From CAYRPN01 sp964426135 (GTDB taxonomy: Bacteria; Planctomycetota; Phycisphaerae; Phycisphaerales; Phycisphaeraceae): 27,497 nt of DNA. The stretch is taken from contig CAYRPN010000075.1 in assembly GCA_964426135.1 (NCBI GenBank), positions 1 through 27,497 of the forward strand, read 5' to 3'. The notes under the pieces were generated by a model. The model worked only from the letters and a program-made list of their open reading frames with translations, was not told the origin of the DNA and searched no databases. Of this stretch, positions 1 through 7,445 are shown one piece after another. A program made the position numbers and the translations under genes. The first letter of the stretch is position 1. Every line of letters begins with the position of its first letter.

Positions 1-32
1 GCGGGCGTTGCCAGATGGTTCGGGGCTTGTTT

Positions 33-196
33 CCCTCTCCCTTCCAGGGAGAGGGTGGCCGAGTCCCCGGGGGACGAGGCCGGGTGAGGGTCGGGACGAA
101 CAGACGGTTTCCGCGTCCGTCACGCGATGGTGGCGATTGCAATCTTGTGCGTCCCGACCCTCACCCCAGCCCTCTCCCTGAGAGGGAGAGGGGGCC
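33..196. repeat. Compound palindromic intergenic element
   Basis: Two nested signals are visible. A perfect 17-bp inverted repeat (82-98 and 150-166, gggtgagggtcgggacg and its complement) encloses a 51-nt spacer. It is flanked outside by two shorter palindromes built on ccctctccc/gggagaggg, at 33-55 and about 171-193. No ORF with coding character lies here. Extragenic palindromes of this composition are widespread in G+C-rich bacteria. The element ends about 32 nt before the inferred start of the group II intron, so it may have been part of the intron's landing site. Confidence 0.75.
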
Positions 197-745
197 GGAA
201 TGCAAGCCCCGGAAAATTTGGCACACCGTGTGCAAGGAGAAGCTGTGCATGAGATGAGAGTGGGCCTCTCGCAGTCGAGGGACAGGACCAGGCTGCAAAT
301 CAGGTCGAGCTGCGTCGGTCAAGAGCCGTCGTGGTGAACGTCGAGTGAAAAGGCGCGGGCGTACCGCGTCAGATGAGATCCGTGAAGGCGAACGCAAGTG
401 AACCGCTGATGAAGGGTCGTAACAATGACAGACGATGTCGAAACCAGGGCTTTGGTCTGTGCTCTGGGATCAGTGCCGGCGATGCCCTGTCTGCGACCGG
501 CACGACATCCGGCCTTGAGGCGGCGCGAGCGCGGATCAGGCTCATGCACGGAACCTTGGAACCTGTCGTCCCGATGTCAAGGGAGAAGCCCAAGCGAGGT
601 GATCGCGAGGGTGAGAGTACCGATGCGGGGCACAGGGGCGGAACGGCCCGTAGTAGCGATGAAGGGCGTGTAATGCGCCTGGAGCGAAGGGGTCGTGTCA
701 TCCAGTCTTCGGCCAACGGGTCAACCGCGCCAGCGGGAGGAACTC

Positions 746-814
746 ATGACGGAAGACAAACGGCAACGGGATGACGGGAGCCGGATGAGTCGAGAGGCTC
801 ACGTCCGGTTCTGA
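746..814 (+). pseudogene. Residual start of the intron-encoded protein
   Basis: A strong Shine-Dalgarno (gggagg, 735-740) precedes ATG 746. The frame reads MTEDKRQRDDG and then runs into the domain V sequence, stopping at TGA 812-814 after 22 codons. In complete bacterial group II introns the reverse transcriptase/maturase starts at this point in domain IV. I infer an internal deletion removed essentially the whole gene and joined its first codons to domain V. It is unlikely to make a functional peptide. Confidence 0.5.
778..811 (+). ncRNA. Group II intron domain V
   Basis: The hairpin is exactly 34 nt. An 8-bp basal stem (gagccgga with tccggttc) carries the AGC catalytic triad. A 2-nt CG bulge lies on the 3' side, then a 4-bp tgag/ctca stem, two wobble-type pairs and a GAGA (GNRA) tetraloop. 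This is the diagnostic catalytic domain of group II introns, and no base in it is obviously damaged. Confidence 0.93.
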
Positions 815-986
815 GAGAGCGCGGGGGTGAAACTCCCCCGCGCCACTCACCCATGTTTGGCGGGCGTTGCGGGATTTCTCTGGTATTGACGACGACCTTG
901 CGGTATCCTCAGCATGCGGCTGGGGCGTTTCAGTTGGTGAACGCCTCGGCACCCTTCCCCATCAGATTCGGATTGAGGAGAGACCC

Positions 987-2525
987 ATGTCGGATTCCAC
1001 CTGTCGTCACGATTCCTTCGTCGGCCTGCAGTCGCTCGAGCCGCGCACGCTGATGAGCGGCGATCCCATCCTGCTCTGGAACCAGATCGCCATCGACACG
1101 GCGCTGGCGGACACGCGGGCGGCGGTGTCGTCGCAGCCGGGCCCGACGAATACGAGCCGGGCGATGGCGATCGTTCACGGCGCGATGTTCGATGCCTACA
1201 ACGGCATCGCCTGGCAATTCACGCCGTTCCTCTCGCAGCGCCGCGCGCCGGGCGCTTCCATCGATGCCGCCGTCGCCCAGGCGGCGCACGATACGCTGGT
1301 GTCGCTCTATCCGATGCAGGCGGCAACGCTGGATATTCATCTCGACAATGTGCTCGATGACATCAAGAACGGACAGGCGGAGAACAAGGGCATCCAGCAC
1401 GGCAAGGCCGTCGCCCAGTTCATTCTGAACAAGCGCAGGAACGACGGCTCGCAGGCGACGATGACCTACACGCCCGGCGCCCGGCCCGGCGATCACCAGG
1501 TCGATCCGTTGAATCCCGGCCAGGGATTCCTCACGCCGCTGTGGGGCAAGGTGCTGCCGTTCACGATGAAGAGCGGCACGCAGTTCGCGCCGCCGCAGTT
1601 CCCGCAGCTCACCAGCGCCCAGTACACCAGCGCGTTCGAGGAGGTGCGGGTGAAGGGCGCCATCGACGCGGAAATCTCCGACCGCAACAACGACGGCGAG
1701 CCCGACCGCACTGACGATGAAACTGAGATCGGCCTTTTCTGGGGCTACGACCATCGCCTGGGCACCCCGGTGCGCTTTTACAACCAGGCCGCGCGCAACG
1801 TCGCGGTGCAGATGGGCAACCAGGTGGGCGATAATGCCCGCCTGTTCGCGCTGATGAATCTTTCCATGGCCGACGCGGGTATCAACGCCTGGGCCGCCAA
1901 GTACGGCACCACGCGCGACATCTGGCGTCCGATCGTGGGCATCCGCAACGCGGACACGGACGGCAATCCGAACACGGTTGCCGACCCGATGTGGGTTCCG
2001 CTGGGCGCGCCGGCCAACAACGGCGATCCGGCGGGCTTTGCCGGCGGCGTCGGTCCCGATGCCGACCCCGATCCCGTCGGCGGCCCCGACTTCACGCCGC
2101 CGTTCCCCGCCTACACCAGCGGCCACGCCACCTTCGGCGGCGCGGCATTCAGGACGCTCGCCAATTTCTACCAGCGCGACAACATTCCCTTCGCCCTTTT
2201 CTCCGAGGATTCAGGCACCGTCCGCAGCTTCAGCGGCTTCAGCGAGGCGTCGATGGAGAACGCGGAAAGCCGGCTGTATCTGGGCGTTCACTGGGGCCCC
2301 GACTGCGTCGAGGGCGTGAAGGCCGGCAACAAGATCGCCGACAACGCTTTCAAGAATTTCCTCAAGCCCGTGCCCGTGCCGAACAAGCAGGTCATAGCCT
2401 CGATCGGCAGCAACCTGCAGCTTTCCGTCATGAACACCCAGCCCGTGTTCAGCTTCAGTTTCAGCAACGTCATCAACAGCCAGCCCGCGAAGAAGAGCGG
2501 CTTCTTCCTGACGATCAAGGTGTGA
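987..2525 (+). CDS. Exported vanadium-dependent haloperoxidase / PAP2-like protein
   Basis: A 512-residue protein. Residues 16-24 form the planctomycete LEPRTLMSG box found at the N-terminus of many exported proteins. The catalytic part shows the three vanadate-pocket motifs of the vanadium haloperoxidase/acid phosphatase superfamily: KYGTTRDIWRP (K305, R314), TSGH (378-380, acid-base His380) and SRLYLGVH (R429, with His435 the expected vanadate or phosphate ligand). The R429-H435 spacing is canonical. K305 and R314 are nine residues apart where the family usually has seven. Such enzymes oxidise halides with peroxide or hydrolyse phosphoesters, and the sequence alone does not say which. I chose ATG 987 over the in-frame ATG 867 because a gaggag Shine-Dalgarno precedes it and it puts the LEPR box near the N-terminus. 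It stands alone, downstream of the intron remnant. Confidence 0.87.
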   Translation: MSDSTCRHDSFVGLQSLEPRTLMSGDPILLWNQIAIDTALADTRAAVSSQPGPTNTSRAMAIVHGAMFDAYNGIAWQFTPFLSQRRAPGASIDAAVAQAAHDTLVSLYPMQAATLDIHLDNVLDDIKNGQAENKGIQHGKAVAQFILNKRRNDGSQATMTYTPGARPGDHQVDPLNPGQGFLTPLWGKVLPFTMKSGTQFAPPQFPQLTSAQYTSAFEEVRVKGAIDAEISDRNNDGEPDRTDDETEIGLFWGYDHRLGTPVRFYNQAARNVAVQMGNQVGDNARLFALMNLSMADAGINAWAAKYGTTRDIWRPIVGIRNADTDGNPNTVADPMWVPLGAPANNGDPAGFAGGVGPDADPDPVGGPDFTPPFPAYTSGHATFGGAAFRTLANFYQRDNIPFALFSEDSGTVRSFSGFSEASMENAESRLYLGVHWGPDCVEGVKAGNKIADNAFKNFLKPVPVPNKQVIASIGSNLQLSVMNTQPVFSFSFSNVINSQPAKKSGFFLTIKV

Positions 2526-2570
2526 ACCAGAATATCCTTGCTTCTCGCGCACCGTTCCTTCAAATGAAAA

Positions 2571-2606
2571 GGCCGGCGATCCAGGATCGCCGGCCTTTGT
2601 TGTTTT
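2571..2606. terminator. Bidirectional rho-independent terminator
   Basis: A near-perfect hairpin (2571-2595, arms built on ggccggcgatcc) is followed by a T-rich tract (tttgttgtttt) on the plus strand and preceded by aaaa, which gives a U-run on the minus strand. It lies 45 nt after the haloperoxidase stop and also faces the convergent gene ending at 2766. Confidence 0.9.
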
Positions 2607-2641
2607 CTACAACCACCAGAATCGACACCCTAAGCCGGAAG

Positions 2642-2769
2642 GGCCAAGGGTAGAGGGCCAAGGGTAGAGGGATACGAACTTCTGTGCGCCGCGCGTAGTA
2701 GTTGCACGATCAGAATCTTCACCCTACACCCTACACCCTACACCCTACACCCTACACCCTAAACCCTAT
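2642..2769. repeat. Heptamer tandem repeats, imperfectly inverted pair
   Basis: Seven copies of a 7-bp unit, accctac, run from 2721 to 2769; the last two are altered to accctaa and accctat. Upstream, about 2642-2673, a 14-bp unit (agggccaagggtag) is repeated twice in the opposite G-rich orientation, so the two tracts can partly pair (agggtagaggg against agggtgtaggg). The final heptamer contains the TAG stop (2766-2768) of the minus-strand gene. The unit resembles the plant telomere repeat ccctaaa, but nothing else suggests telomere function. Confidence 0.85.
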
Positions 2770-4574
2770 TTCTTCTCCTCTTCAATCACCTGCGGCTGCG
2801 GCACGGCCCGGCCTTCAAATGCCTCCGCCCTCGCGGCACCGTACATGGGCATCATCATCCCCAGCAGCATCGCCTGCTGCGAAATCATCATGTTGCCCTG
2901 GCCCGCCAGAATCTCCGCGCCGGGGAACGGCGTCTGCGACACGAAGTGCCAGCCGTCCTTGTCCATCCACGACGCCGCGCCGGCGGGGGACAGGTGCGGA
3001 CGCAGCTTCGGCAGCGTCGGAATCACCAGCGCCGGCGACTCCACCCCGAACAGATCGCCCATGCCCAGCAGCAACTGCGACAGCATCAGCGTCGTCTGGT
3101 ATCCCTCGACGGCGGTCTGCGGCAGGTCGGCGTAGGCGATGAAGTTGCTCGGCGCGGCCTTGTTCAGTCGGCCGTGCAGATCCTTGAAGCCGGGATTCTC
3201 CAGGATGGACGGGCCGCCGGCTTTGATCTGGTCCGCGGCTGCGATGACCACCTGCGGGTAGAGACCGGCGATCCAGGTGTCGCCCTGAATCGTCCAAGCC
3301 GGCGCCACGGCTGGAACCGCCAGGTAGTGAATGGTGTTGCCGCCCGCTTTGACGCTGCGCATGTTGATCTGCGGGCCGCGCTCGCCGCCCAGTTCCTGCT
3401 TGAACATCGCCGTGGCGAAGGCCTGCACCTTCAGCACGGAATCGTTGAACTTCTTCGCATCGCGCAGGCGGTTGACCACAGTCAGGCCCAGCAAACCGTT
3501 GCCGGCGAGCTGGTTGTCGGCGTACACGGCCCACTCGTCGCCCAGCGCCGCGAGGAAATCCTTGCGCAGGTCGAAGCCGAGGTTTTCCTTGATCTCCGCC
3601 AGGCCTTCTTCCAGATCCTGCGCGGCCCGCGGTTCGAAGACGGTGACGATCTGCATCACGTCATCGAGAAACTTGTCCGCATCGAAACGAAACGCCATGG
3701 CCCAGGCCGCGTTCTTGGGCACGAGTTTCAGCAGTGCGTCGCTGACGGGTTTGTTGTCGAGCATCGCCAGGAGGCCGCGGCGCATGCCGACCGCGCCGGG
3801 CGCTTCGATGAACAGACGGGTGGACCAGTCCTTGCCCTCGAAGCCGGCGGTGAGCACGGCACTCTTGATGCCGTCGAGCCCCAGCGCGACGCGGGCCTTG
3901 GCCCATTCCTGCTGTTCGCGCTGCGAGCCGCCTTGCTTGATGCCGATGTCGATGGTCTTCATCAGGCCCTCGGCGTCGACATAGGCGACTACAACGGGAT
4001 CCTTGCCCGCGTGCGCCATCGCCTTCTTGAAGCGGTCGCTCTGGCCGATCGCGCCTTTGGGAAGCTGGCCGTGGGTCATGGAGACGAGGCCGTCCTTCGC
4101 ATTTGCGCGGAAGGGAGCGCCGGATTCGTCCAGCAGCTTGTTCAGGTCGTTCGCCAGCGCGGGAGCATCGGCGCCGGCCTGACAGTACAGGCCCACGCGC
4201 GGCGCCGGTTCTTCATTGGCCGGGAAGTCCACGCCGCCGAAGTAGAACGCCGTGGGATATTTCCACGCCGCCTTGAGCATCGGGGTGAGCACTTCCATGC
4301 CCTGGAAATCGCGGGGGCCGTCTTGCCCCAGTTTCGCCAGCGCCTTGGGAAGGAACTCCTCGAAGAGCGCGGGAATGTTCGACGATTCGAGCACCGCCTT
4401 GAGGTGCGAGCCTTCGTAGCCCGGCCCCAGGTTCTTCGCGCCGCGCCAGGCGATGTAGATCAGCGCGTCGTCCGGCACGACCTCGCTCAACGGCTGCGCT
4501 TTGGCCGCGCCGGCGAAGCTGAGCAGCATCGCGACCGCCATCGTCCAGAGGGTGAGTGTTCGTTGCAAAGGCAT
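2766..4574 (-). CDS. Exported protein of unknown function (602 aa)
   Basis: The start at 4574 gives a clear Sec signal peptide: charged MPLQR, hydrophobic core LTLWTMAVAMLLSFAG, and cleavage after AKA at residue 26. An aaagggg Shine-Dalgarno lies just upstream. The mature part opens with VVPDDALIYIAWRG, an opening I associate with large planctomycete exported proteins of unknown function (DUF3352-like; family identity not certain). No transmembrane segment, catalytic motif or repeat is obvious after the signal peptide. The C-terminus is acidic then basic (EEEKK). An upstream in-frame extension to 4916 is rejected because it would bury the signal peptide and cross repeats. A perfect TATAAT lies 73 nt upstream. 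Confidence 0.8.
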   Translation of the reverse strand: MPLQRTLTLWTMAVAMLLSFAGAAKAQPLSEVVPDDALIYIAWRGAKNLGPGYEGSHLKAVLESSNIPALFEEFLPKALAKLGQDGPRDFQGMEVLTPMLKAAWKYPTAFYFGGVDFPANEEPAPRVGLYCQAGADAPALANDLNKLLDESGAPFRANAKDGLVSMTHGQLPKGAIGQSDRFKKAMAHAGKDPVVVAYVDAEGLMKTIDIGIKQGGSQREQQEWAKARVALGLDGIKSAVLTAGFEGKDWSTRLFIEAPGAVGMRRGLLAMLDNKPVSDALLKLVPKNAAWAMAFRFDADKFLDDVMQIVTVFEPRAAQDLEEGLAEIKENLGFDLRKDFLAALGDEWAVYADNQLAGNGLLGLTVVNRLRDAKKFNDSVLKVQAFATAMFKQELGGERGPQINMRSVKAGGNTIHYLAVPAVAPAWTIQGDTWIAGLYPQVVIAAADQIKAGGPSILENPGFKDLHGRLNKAAPSNFIAYADLPQTAVEGYQTTLMLSQLLLGMGDLFGVESPALVIPTLPKLRPHLSPAGAASWMDKDGWHFVSQTPFPGAEILAGQGNMMISQQAMLLGMMMPMYGAARAEAFEGRAVPQPQVIEEEKK

Positions 4575-4646
4575 GATTCCCCTTTCAAGTGAGTGGGTTC
4601 CCTGATCGTCCGTAACGGCACCAGTGTGGCTGGGACCGGTGAGTGC

Positions 4647-4652
4647 ATTATA
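4647..4652 (-). promoter_or_regulatory. -10 element for the exported protein gene
   Basis: The minus strand reads TATAAT exactly, 73 nt before the ATG at 4574. No good -35 hexamer lies 16-18 nt upstream, so strength is uncertain. The expected transcript would have a leader of about 65 nt. Confidence 0.5.
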
Positions 4653-4691
4653 TCCGGCAGGTGAGTTTCCAGATTCATTCAGTCGCGTAGC

Positions 4692-4733
4692 GAAAAAAAG
4701 AGGGGGACGTCCATCCCCACCGATGGACGTCCC
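4692..4733 (-). terminator. Leftward rho-independent terminator without an assigned gene
   Basis: A perfect 12-bp stem (gggacgtccatc 4704-4715 and its complement 4722-4733) with a 6-nt loop is followed on the minus strand by ctcttttttt. It stops leftward transcripts about 40 nt upstream of the promoter at 4647. No minus-strand gene is recognisable between here and the next plus-strand gene. Confidence 0.8.
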
Positions 4734-4814
4734 GCCTGCTTGAATGCGATCAGATGTATCGACGCATCGGCGGGTTCGGATTGAATGAGCCCGCCGGGGG
4801 ATCGTGATTATTCG

Positions 4815-5067
4815 GGCTCGTCCGGCATTTGCGTACTTGGCACCGGTTGGAATAGGCGTCTCGGAGTGCTGAACAGAGCCGGAGTCTGTGACTCCGGTCG
4901 ATTTGAAGCGGCTCAACGCCGCTTCAAATCGAATTCGCGCCCTGCGCTTCCGGCTGGCCGTGCGTCCGCCGCGCCGAGTTTCGCCTCGCCGGTATCGATC
5001 CGGCTCGGCGAACCGGAGTCACAGACTCCGGCTCTGACAAGACCGGTACGCATTCGCCGGATGAGCC
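4815..5067. repeat. Compound palindromic dispersed element, copy 1
   Basis: Imperfect terminal inverted repeats (4815-4847 and 5041-5067, core tccggc-atgcgta) enclose three internal hairpins. Two share the stem ccggagtc/gactccgg (4879-4897 and, inverted, 5013-5031). The middle one is a perfect 14-bp stem (cgatttgaagcggc 4899-4912 with 4918-4931) and a 5-nt loop. A second copy starts at 18462. The structure suggests a non-autonomous mobile element of REP/MITE type; no transposase is present in the window. Confidence 0.85.
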
Positions 5068-5548
5068 ATTATTTGGCGGCCTCCACCTTGGGCGCTGGGG
5101 GGGCACTGGGGTTCAGGCCGTCACCTTTCAATTGGATCTGTCAATGTAAGGTAGTGATGCCAGGCGGCCTCGCTTGGTCGCCGCGTTGTTCTTTGACATG
5201 TTTTGAGGCAGAGGCGTCCCACCCGCCGGCCACGAGAAGTGGCCGCAAAGTGTCCTACCCTTTTGGCAGTCAAATTGATAAGGCTATGAATTGACAGGAG
5301 TTAAGGGCAAGAATGGGGGGCCGGGGGGCACGTGGCCGGCCACTTTTGTGGAGGCCGGGGTGGCCCCGGAAGGGCACCCCGCAGGGGGGCGCTCTTCAGC
5401 GGTTGGCGTGATGAACCTTGGATCAGATGATCGACTGGTGCGTCCTATGAATGACAGTCGGCAGCGATCTGACGAGCGGACTTCGACGTGCATGAGCTTT
5501 TCAGCCTGCCGGGTGCAAGCAACCGATCTTGATCGAAAGGGACTGACG
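5068..5548. other. Gene-free stretch with small palindromes
   Basis: I see no coding sequence here. It contains a ggccac/gtggcc hairpin (5228-5244), the palindrome gtggccggccac (5332-5343) and G-rich low-complexity sequence around 5315-5400. The open frame from 5291 into the next gene has skewed composition (GGPGGTW and similar) and is better read as leader. An isolated ttgaca at about 5291-5296 has no convincing -10 partner. Confidence 0.5.
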
Positions 5549-5905
5549 ATGACGAATGAACTGCAAGCGAACCTGACACGATCCAACCGCCGGTGGCGCT
5601 GGGCGACGCTGGCGTTAGCGCTGACGATGACCGCGGGTCTGCTGGCGGGGCAGGCGAAGGATGCGAAGGAGCCGGCCCAGCCTGGTCAGCCCGCGCAGCC
5701 GAAAGTCATCGCCGACCCGACGCTGCCCCGGATGCTGGTCACGCAGGCCGGCGCGATCCAGCCGAGCCAAAGCGTGGAAGCAACGGCGCTTGCGATCGCG
5801 TATCATGCGCTGCGCAGTGGTGGCGGCGAAGCTAAGATTTCCGCCGAGGCCGTGGGTGAGTACGCTGCGGCAATGCTGAATGCGATGAGTAAGGCGAGAA
5901 AATAG
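5549..5905 (+). CDS. Small membrane-anchored or exported hypothetical protein
   Basis: A 118-residue protein. Residues 15-34 are a basic-then-hydrophobic segment (RRWRW, then ATLALALTMTAGLLAG) that would act as an uncleaved anchor or signal peptide. A Gln/Pro/Ala-rich linker follows (41-52), then a short Ala-rich, probably helical tail. ATG 5549 is chosen because aaaggga sits 8-13 nt upstream and it puts the hydrophobic segment near the N-terminus. No family is recognised. The stop is 5 nt before the tandem-repeat pair that separates it from murG. Confidence 0.6.
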   Translation: MTNELQANLTRSNRRWRWATLALALTMTAGLLAGQAKDAKEPAQPGQPAQPKVIADPTLPRMLVTQAGAIQPSQSVEATALAIAYHALRSGGGEAKISAEAVGEYAAAMLNAMSKARK

Positions 5906-5910
5906 GAGCG

Positions 5911-6050
5911 AGCCGACAGCCGACAGCCGTTAGCCGACAGCCGACAGCCGTTAGCCAAACAGCAACATGCCTTGCCGGCTAACGGCTAACGGCTCAAGGC
6001 TAACGGCTCAAGGCTAACGGCTAACGGCTAACGGCTAACGGCTAACGGCT
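5911..6050. repeat. Inverted pair of heptamer tandem repeats
   Basis: The left tract (5911-5956) is six 7-bp units, agccgac or agccgtt, plus a partial unit. After a 20-nt spacer the right tract (5977-6050) is about ten units of ggctaac or ggctcaa, the reverse complement of the same motif. The transcript could fold into a long sliding hairpin. The right tract ends 27 nt before the murG start. Confidence 0.92.
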
Positions 6051-6077
6051 CCCCCGCTCCGTCAAGGACGACATGCA

Positions 6078-7226
6078 ATGAGCACGATTCTCTTCGCCGG
6101 TGGCGGCACCGGTGGTCACATCTTCCCGAACCTGGCGATCTGCGAGCGCATGCTGGCAAGTGTTCCCGCGTCCGTCAGCCAAGGCTCCACCGATGGCGGA
6201 ACGGACGCGCCTTCGCCGCTGTTTGCCGTGTCTTCGCGCAGTCTCGATGCGGAGATTTGCGACAAGGCGGGGGTGCCATACGTCGGCGTCGCCGCCAAGC
6301 CTTGGTCGAGTAAGCCGTGGCACTGGCCGGGGTTCATCGCATCGCTGATGGCGGGGCGAAGGCAGGTGGAGGAGATCATCGAGAAATACGGCGTCTCGGC
6401 AGTCGTTGCCACCGGAGGCTACGTCTCCGGCCCCGCGGTGATGGCGGCCCACCGTCGCGGCGTGCCTGTGGCGCTGGTGAATCTGGACGCGGTGCCGGGC
6501 AAGGCGAACCGCAAACTCGCGTCGTTGGCCACGACGGTGTTCACCGCTTACGACACTGAAGCGCTGCCGGGGGCGACGCTCGTGGGCCTGCCTCTTCGCT
6601 ACTGTGCGCTTGGGCCTGACGATCCGCGCGAGGCCCGCACGCAGCTTGGCCTCGACGGCGAGCGCGACACGCTCATGGTCACCGGCGGAAGCCAGGGCGC
6701 TGAGTCGGTCAACCGAACGGTCATCGAACTCATCAGCAGGCCCGACGTTCGCCGGGCGATGGAGAACTGGCAGGTCCTGCACATCACCGGGCCTGGCAAG
6801 GAACACGAAGTGGCTGATGCTTATGCCCGGATGGGCATGCCCGCGGCGGTGCTGGCGTTCTGCGACACGATGGGGCTGGCGTGGCGGGCGGCGACGGTGG
6901 CGGTCAGCCGCAGCGGGGCGGGGGCGGTAGCCGAGGCGTGGGCCAACGCGGTGCCCACGGTGTTTCTGCCGTATCCGCATCACAAGGACGATCACCAGCG
7001 TCTCAATGCGCTGGCGCTGACGCAGCTTGGCGGTGCGATTCTGGTGCGCGATCTGATCGATCCGAAGGCGAATGCCGCCCAACTCGCGGGGCAGATTCAG
7101 GCGCTGATCCGCCACCCCGCGAAGAGGCAAGCCATCATCGACGCATTGACACAGAACCGGCCTAATGACGGCGCGACGGTGATTGCGCAGTGGCTGATGG
7201 ATCACATTGAGTCGGCGGCGGCGTAA
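6078..7226 (+). CDS. murG: MurG, lipid II-forming GlcNAc transferase
   Basis: MurG transfers N-acetylglucosamine from UDP-GlcNAc to undecaprenyl-pyrophosphoryl-MurNAc-pentapeptide (lipid I) on the cytoplasmic membrane face, the last cytoplasmic step of peptidoglycan precursor synthesis. The 382-residue product begins with the N-terminal signature FAGGGTGGHIFP (GGGTGGH 8-14). TGGSQGAESVN (from 202) marks the start of the C-terminal UDP-sugar domain, and SRSGAGAVAE (from 277) is its donor-binding loop. It is slightly longer than the usual 355 or so residues. ATG 6078 has an aagga Shine-Dalgarno at 6064. It is separated from any other mur gene here, and its presence indicates a peptidoglycan wall. 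Confidence 0.96.
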   Translation: MSTILFAGGGTGGHIFPNLAICERMLASVPASVSQGSTDGGTDAPSPLFAVSSRSLDAEICDKAGVPYVGVAAKPWSSKPWHWPGFIASLMAGRRQVEEIIEKYGVSAVVATGGYVSGPAVMAAHRRGVPVALVNLDAVPGKANRKLASLATTVFTAYDTEALPGATLVGLPLRYCALGPDDPREARTQLGLDGERDTLMVTGGSQGAESVNRTVIELISRPDVRRAMENWQVLHITGPGKEHEVADAYARMGMPAAVLAFCDTMGLAWRAATVAVSRSGAGAVAEAWANAVPTVFLPYPHHKDDHQRLNALALTQLGGAILVRDLIDPKANAAQLAGQIQALIRHPAKRQAIIDALTQNRPNDGATVIAQWLMDHIESAAA

Positions 7227-7276
7227 TCATCGGTTTGTTCCCGTCTTGCGGTGCACTTTGGAATCAGATGCCGAAT

Positions 7277-7432
7277 CACCACAATGGCACAGAGTCACGA
7301 AGACACAGAGACACAGAGACACAGAGACACAAAGACACAAAGAGATTGAATGCGCTCCATGAGCGATGATCGAGATCTCGCTTGCATTGTTTTATTGTCG
7401 GGCTCTGCTTTGTGTCTCTGTGTCTTTGTGGT
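7277..7432. repeat. Inverted pair of octamer tandem repeats
   Basis: The left tract (7277-7344) contains tandem gacacaga/gacacaaa units of period 8. The right tract (7408-7432) reads ctttgtgtctctgtgtcttt, the reverse complement. The spacer is about 63 nt. The right tract ends 13 nt before the start of the epimerase-like gene, so it forms most of that gene's leader and leaves no room for a good Shine-Dalgarno. Confidence 0.9.
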
Positions 7433-7445
7433 TCAATGTTGCCGC

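Larger units (their letters stand above)
228..850 (+). mobile_element. ORF-less group II intron (degenerate, reverse transcriptase gene lost)
   Basis: The 5' end at 228 (gtgtgc) fits the group II GUGYG start. The interior carries domain I-III blocks typical of bacterial introns: the gaaggcgaacgcaagtgaa stretch at 386-404, the gatgtcgaaacc block at 433-444, and gtagtagcgatgaaggg at 651-667 followed by tggagcgaagggg. Domain V is canonical (778-811). A domain VI-like hairpin follows: a G/C-rich 9-bp stem at about 819-843, with A845 as candidate branch adenosine, before an AC end near 850. Total length is about 620 nt, against about 2-2.5 kb for an intron with its reverse transcriptase/maturase. 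The maturase start region is retained (see 746-814), but the rest has been deleted. Splicing, if any, would need a maturase in trans. The 3' boundary is uncertain by a few bases. Confidence 0.85.

Noticed and set aside
373..774. Open frames within the group II intron
   Set aside because: They overlap structured ribozyme blocks in several frames and encode nothing recognisable; none is the maturase.
2946..4592. 548-codon plus-strand frame opposite the exported protein
   Set aside because: It lacks any motif or Shine-Dalgarno support, while the minus strand has a signal peptide and a promoter.
5291..5548. N-terminal extension of the small protein at 5549
   Set aside because: Skewed composition and no support for a start; the later ATG has a Shine-Dalgarno and leads into a signal-like segment.
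5911..6050. CRISPR array
   Set aside because: Units are 7 bp with no unique spacers, and no cas genes are present. The same applies to 24641-24937.
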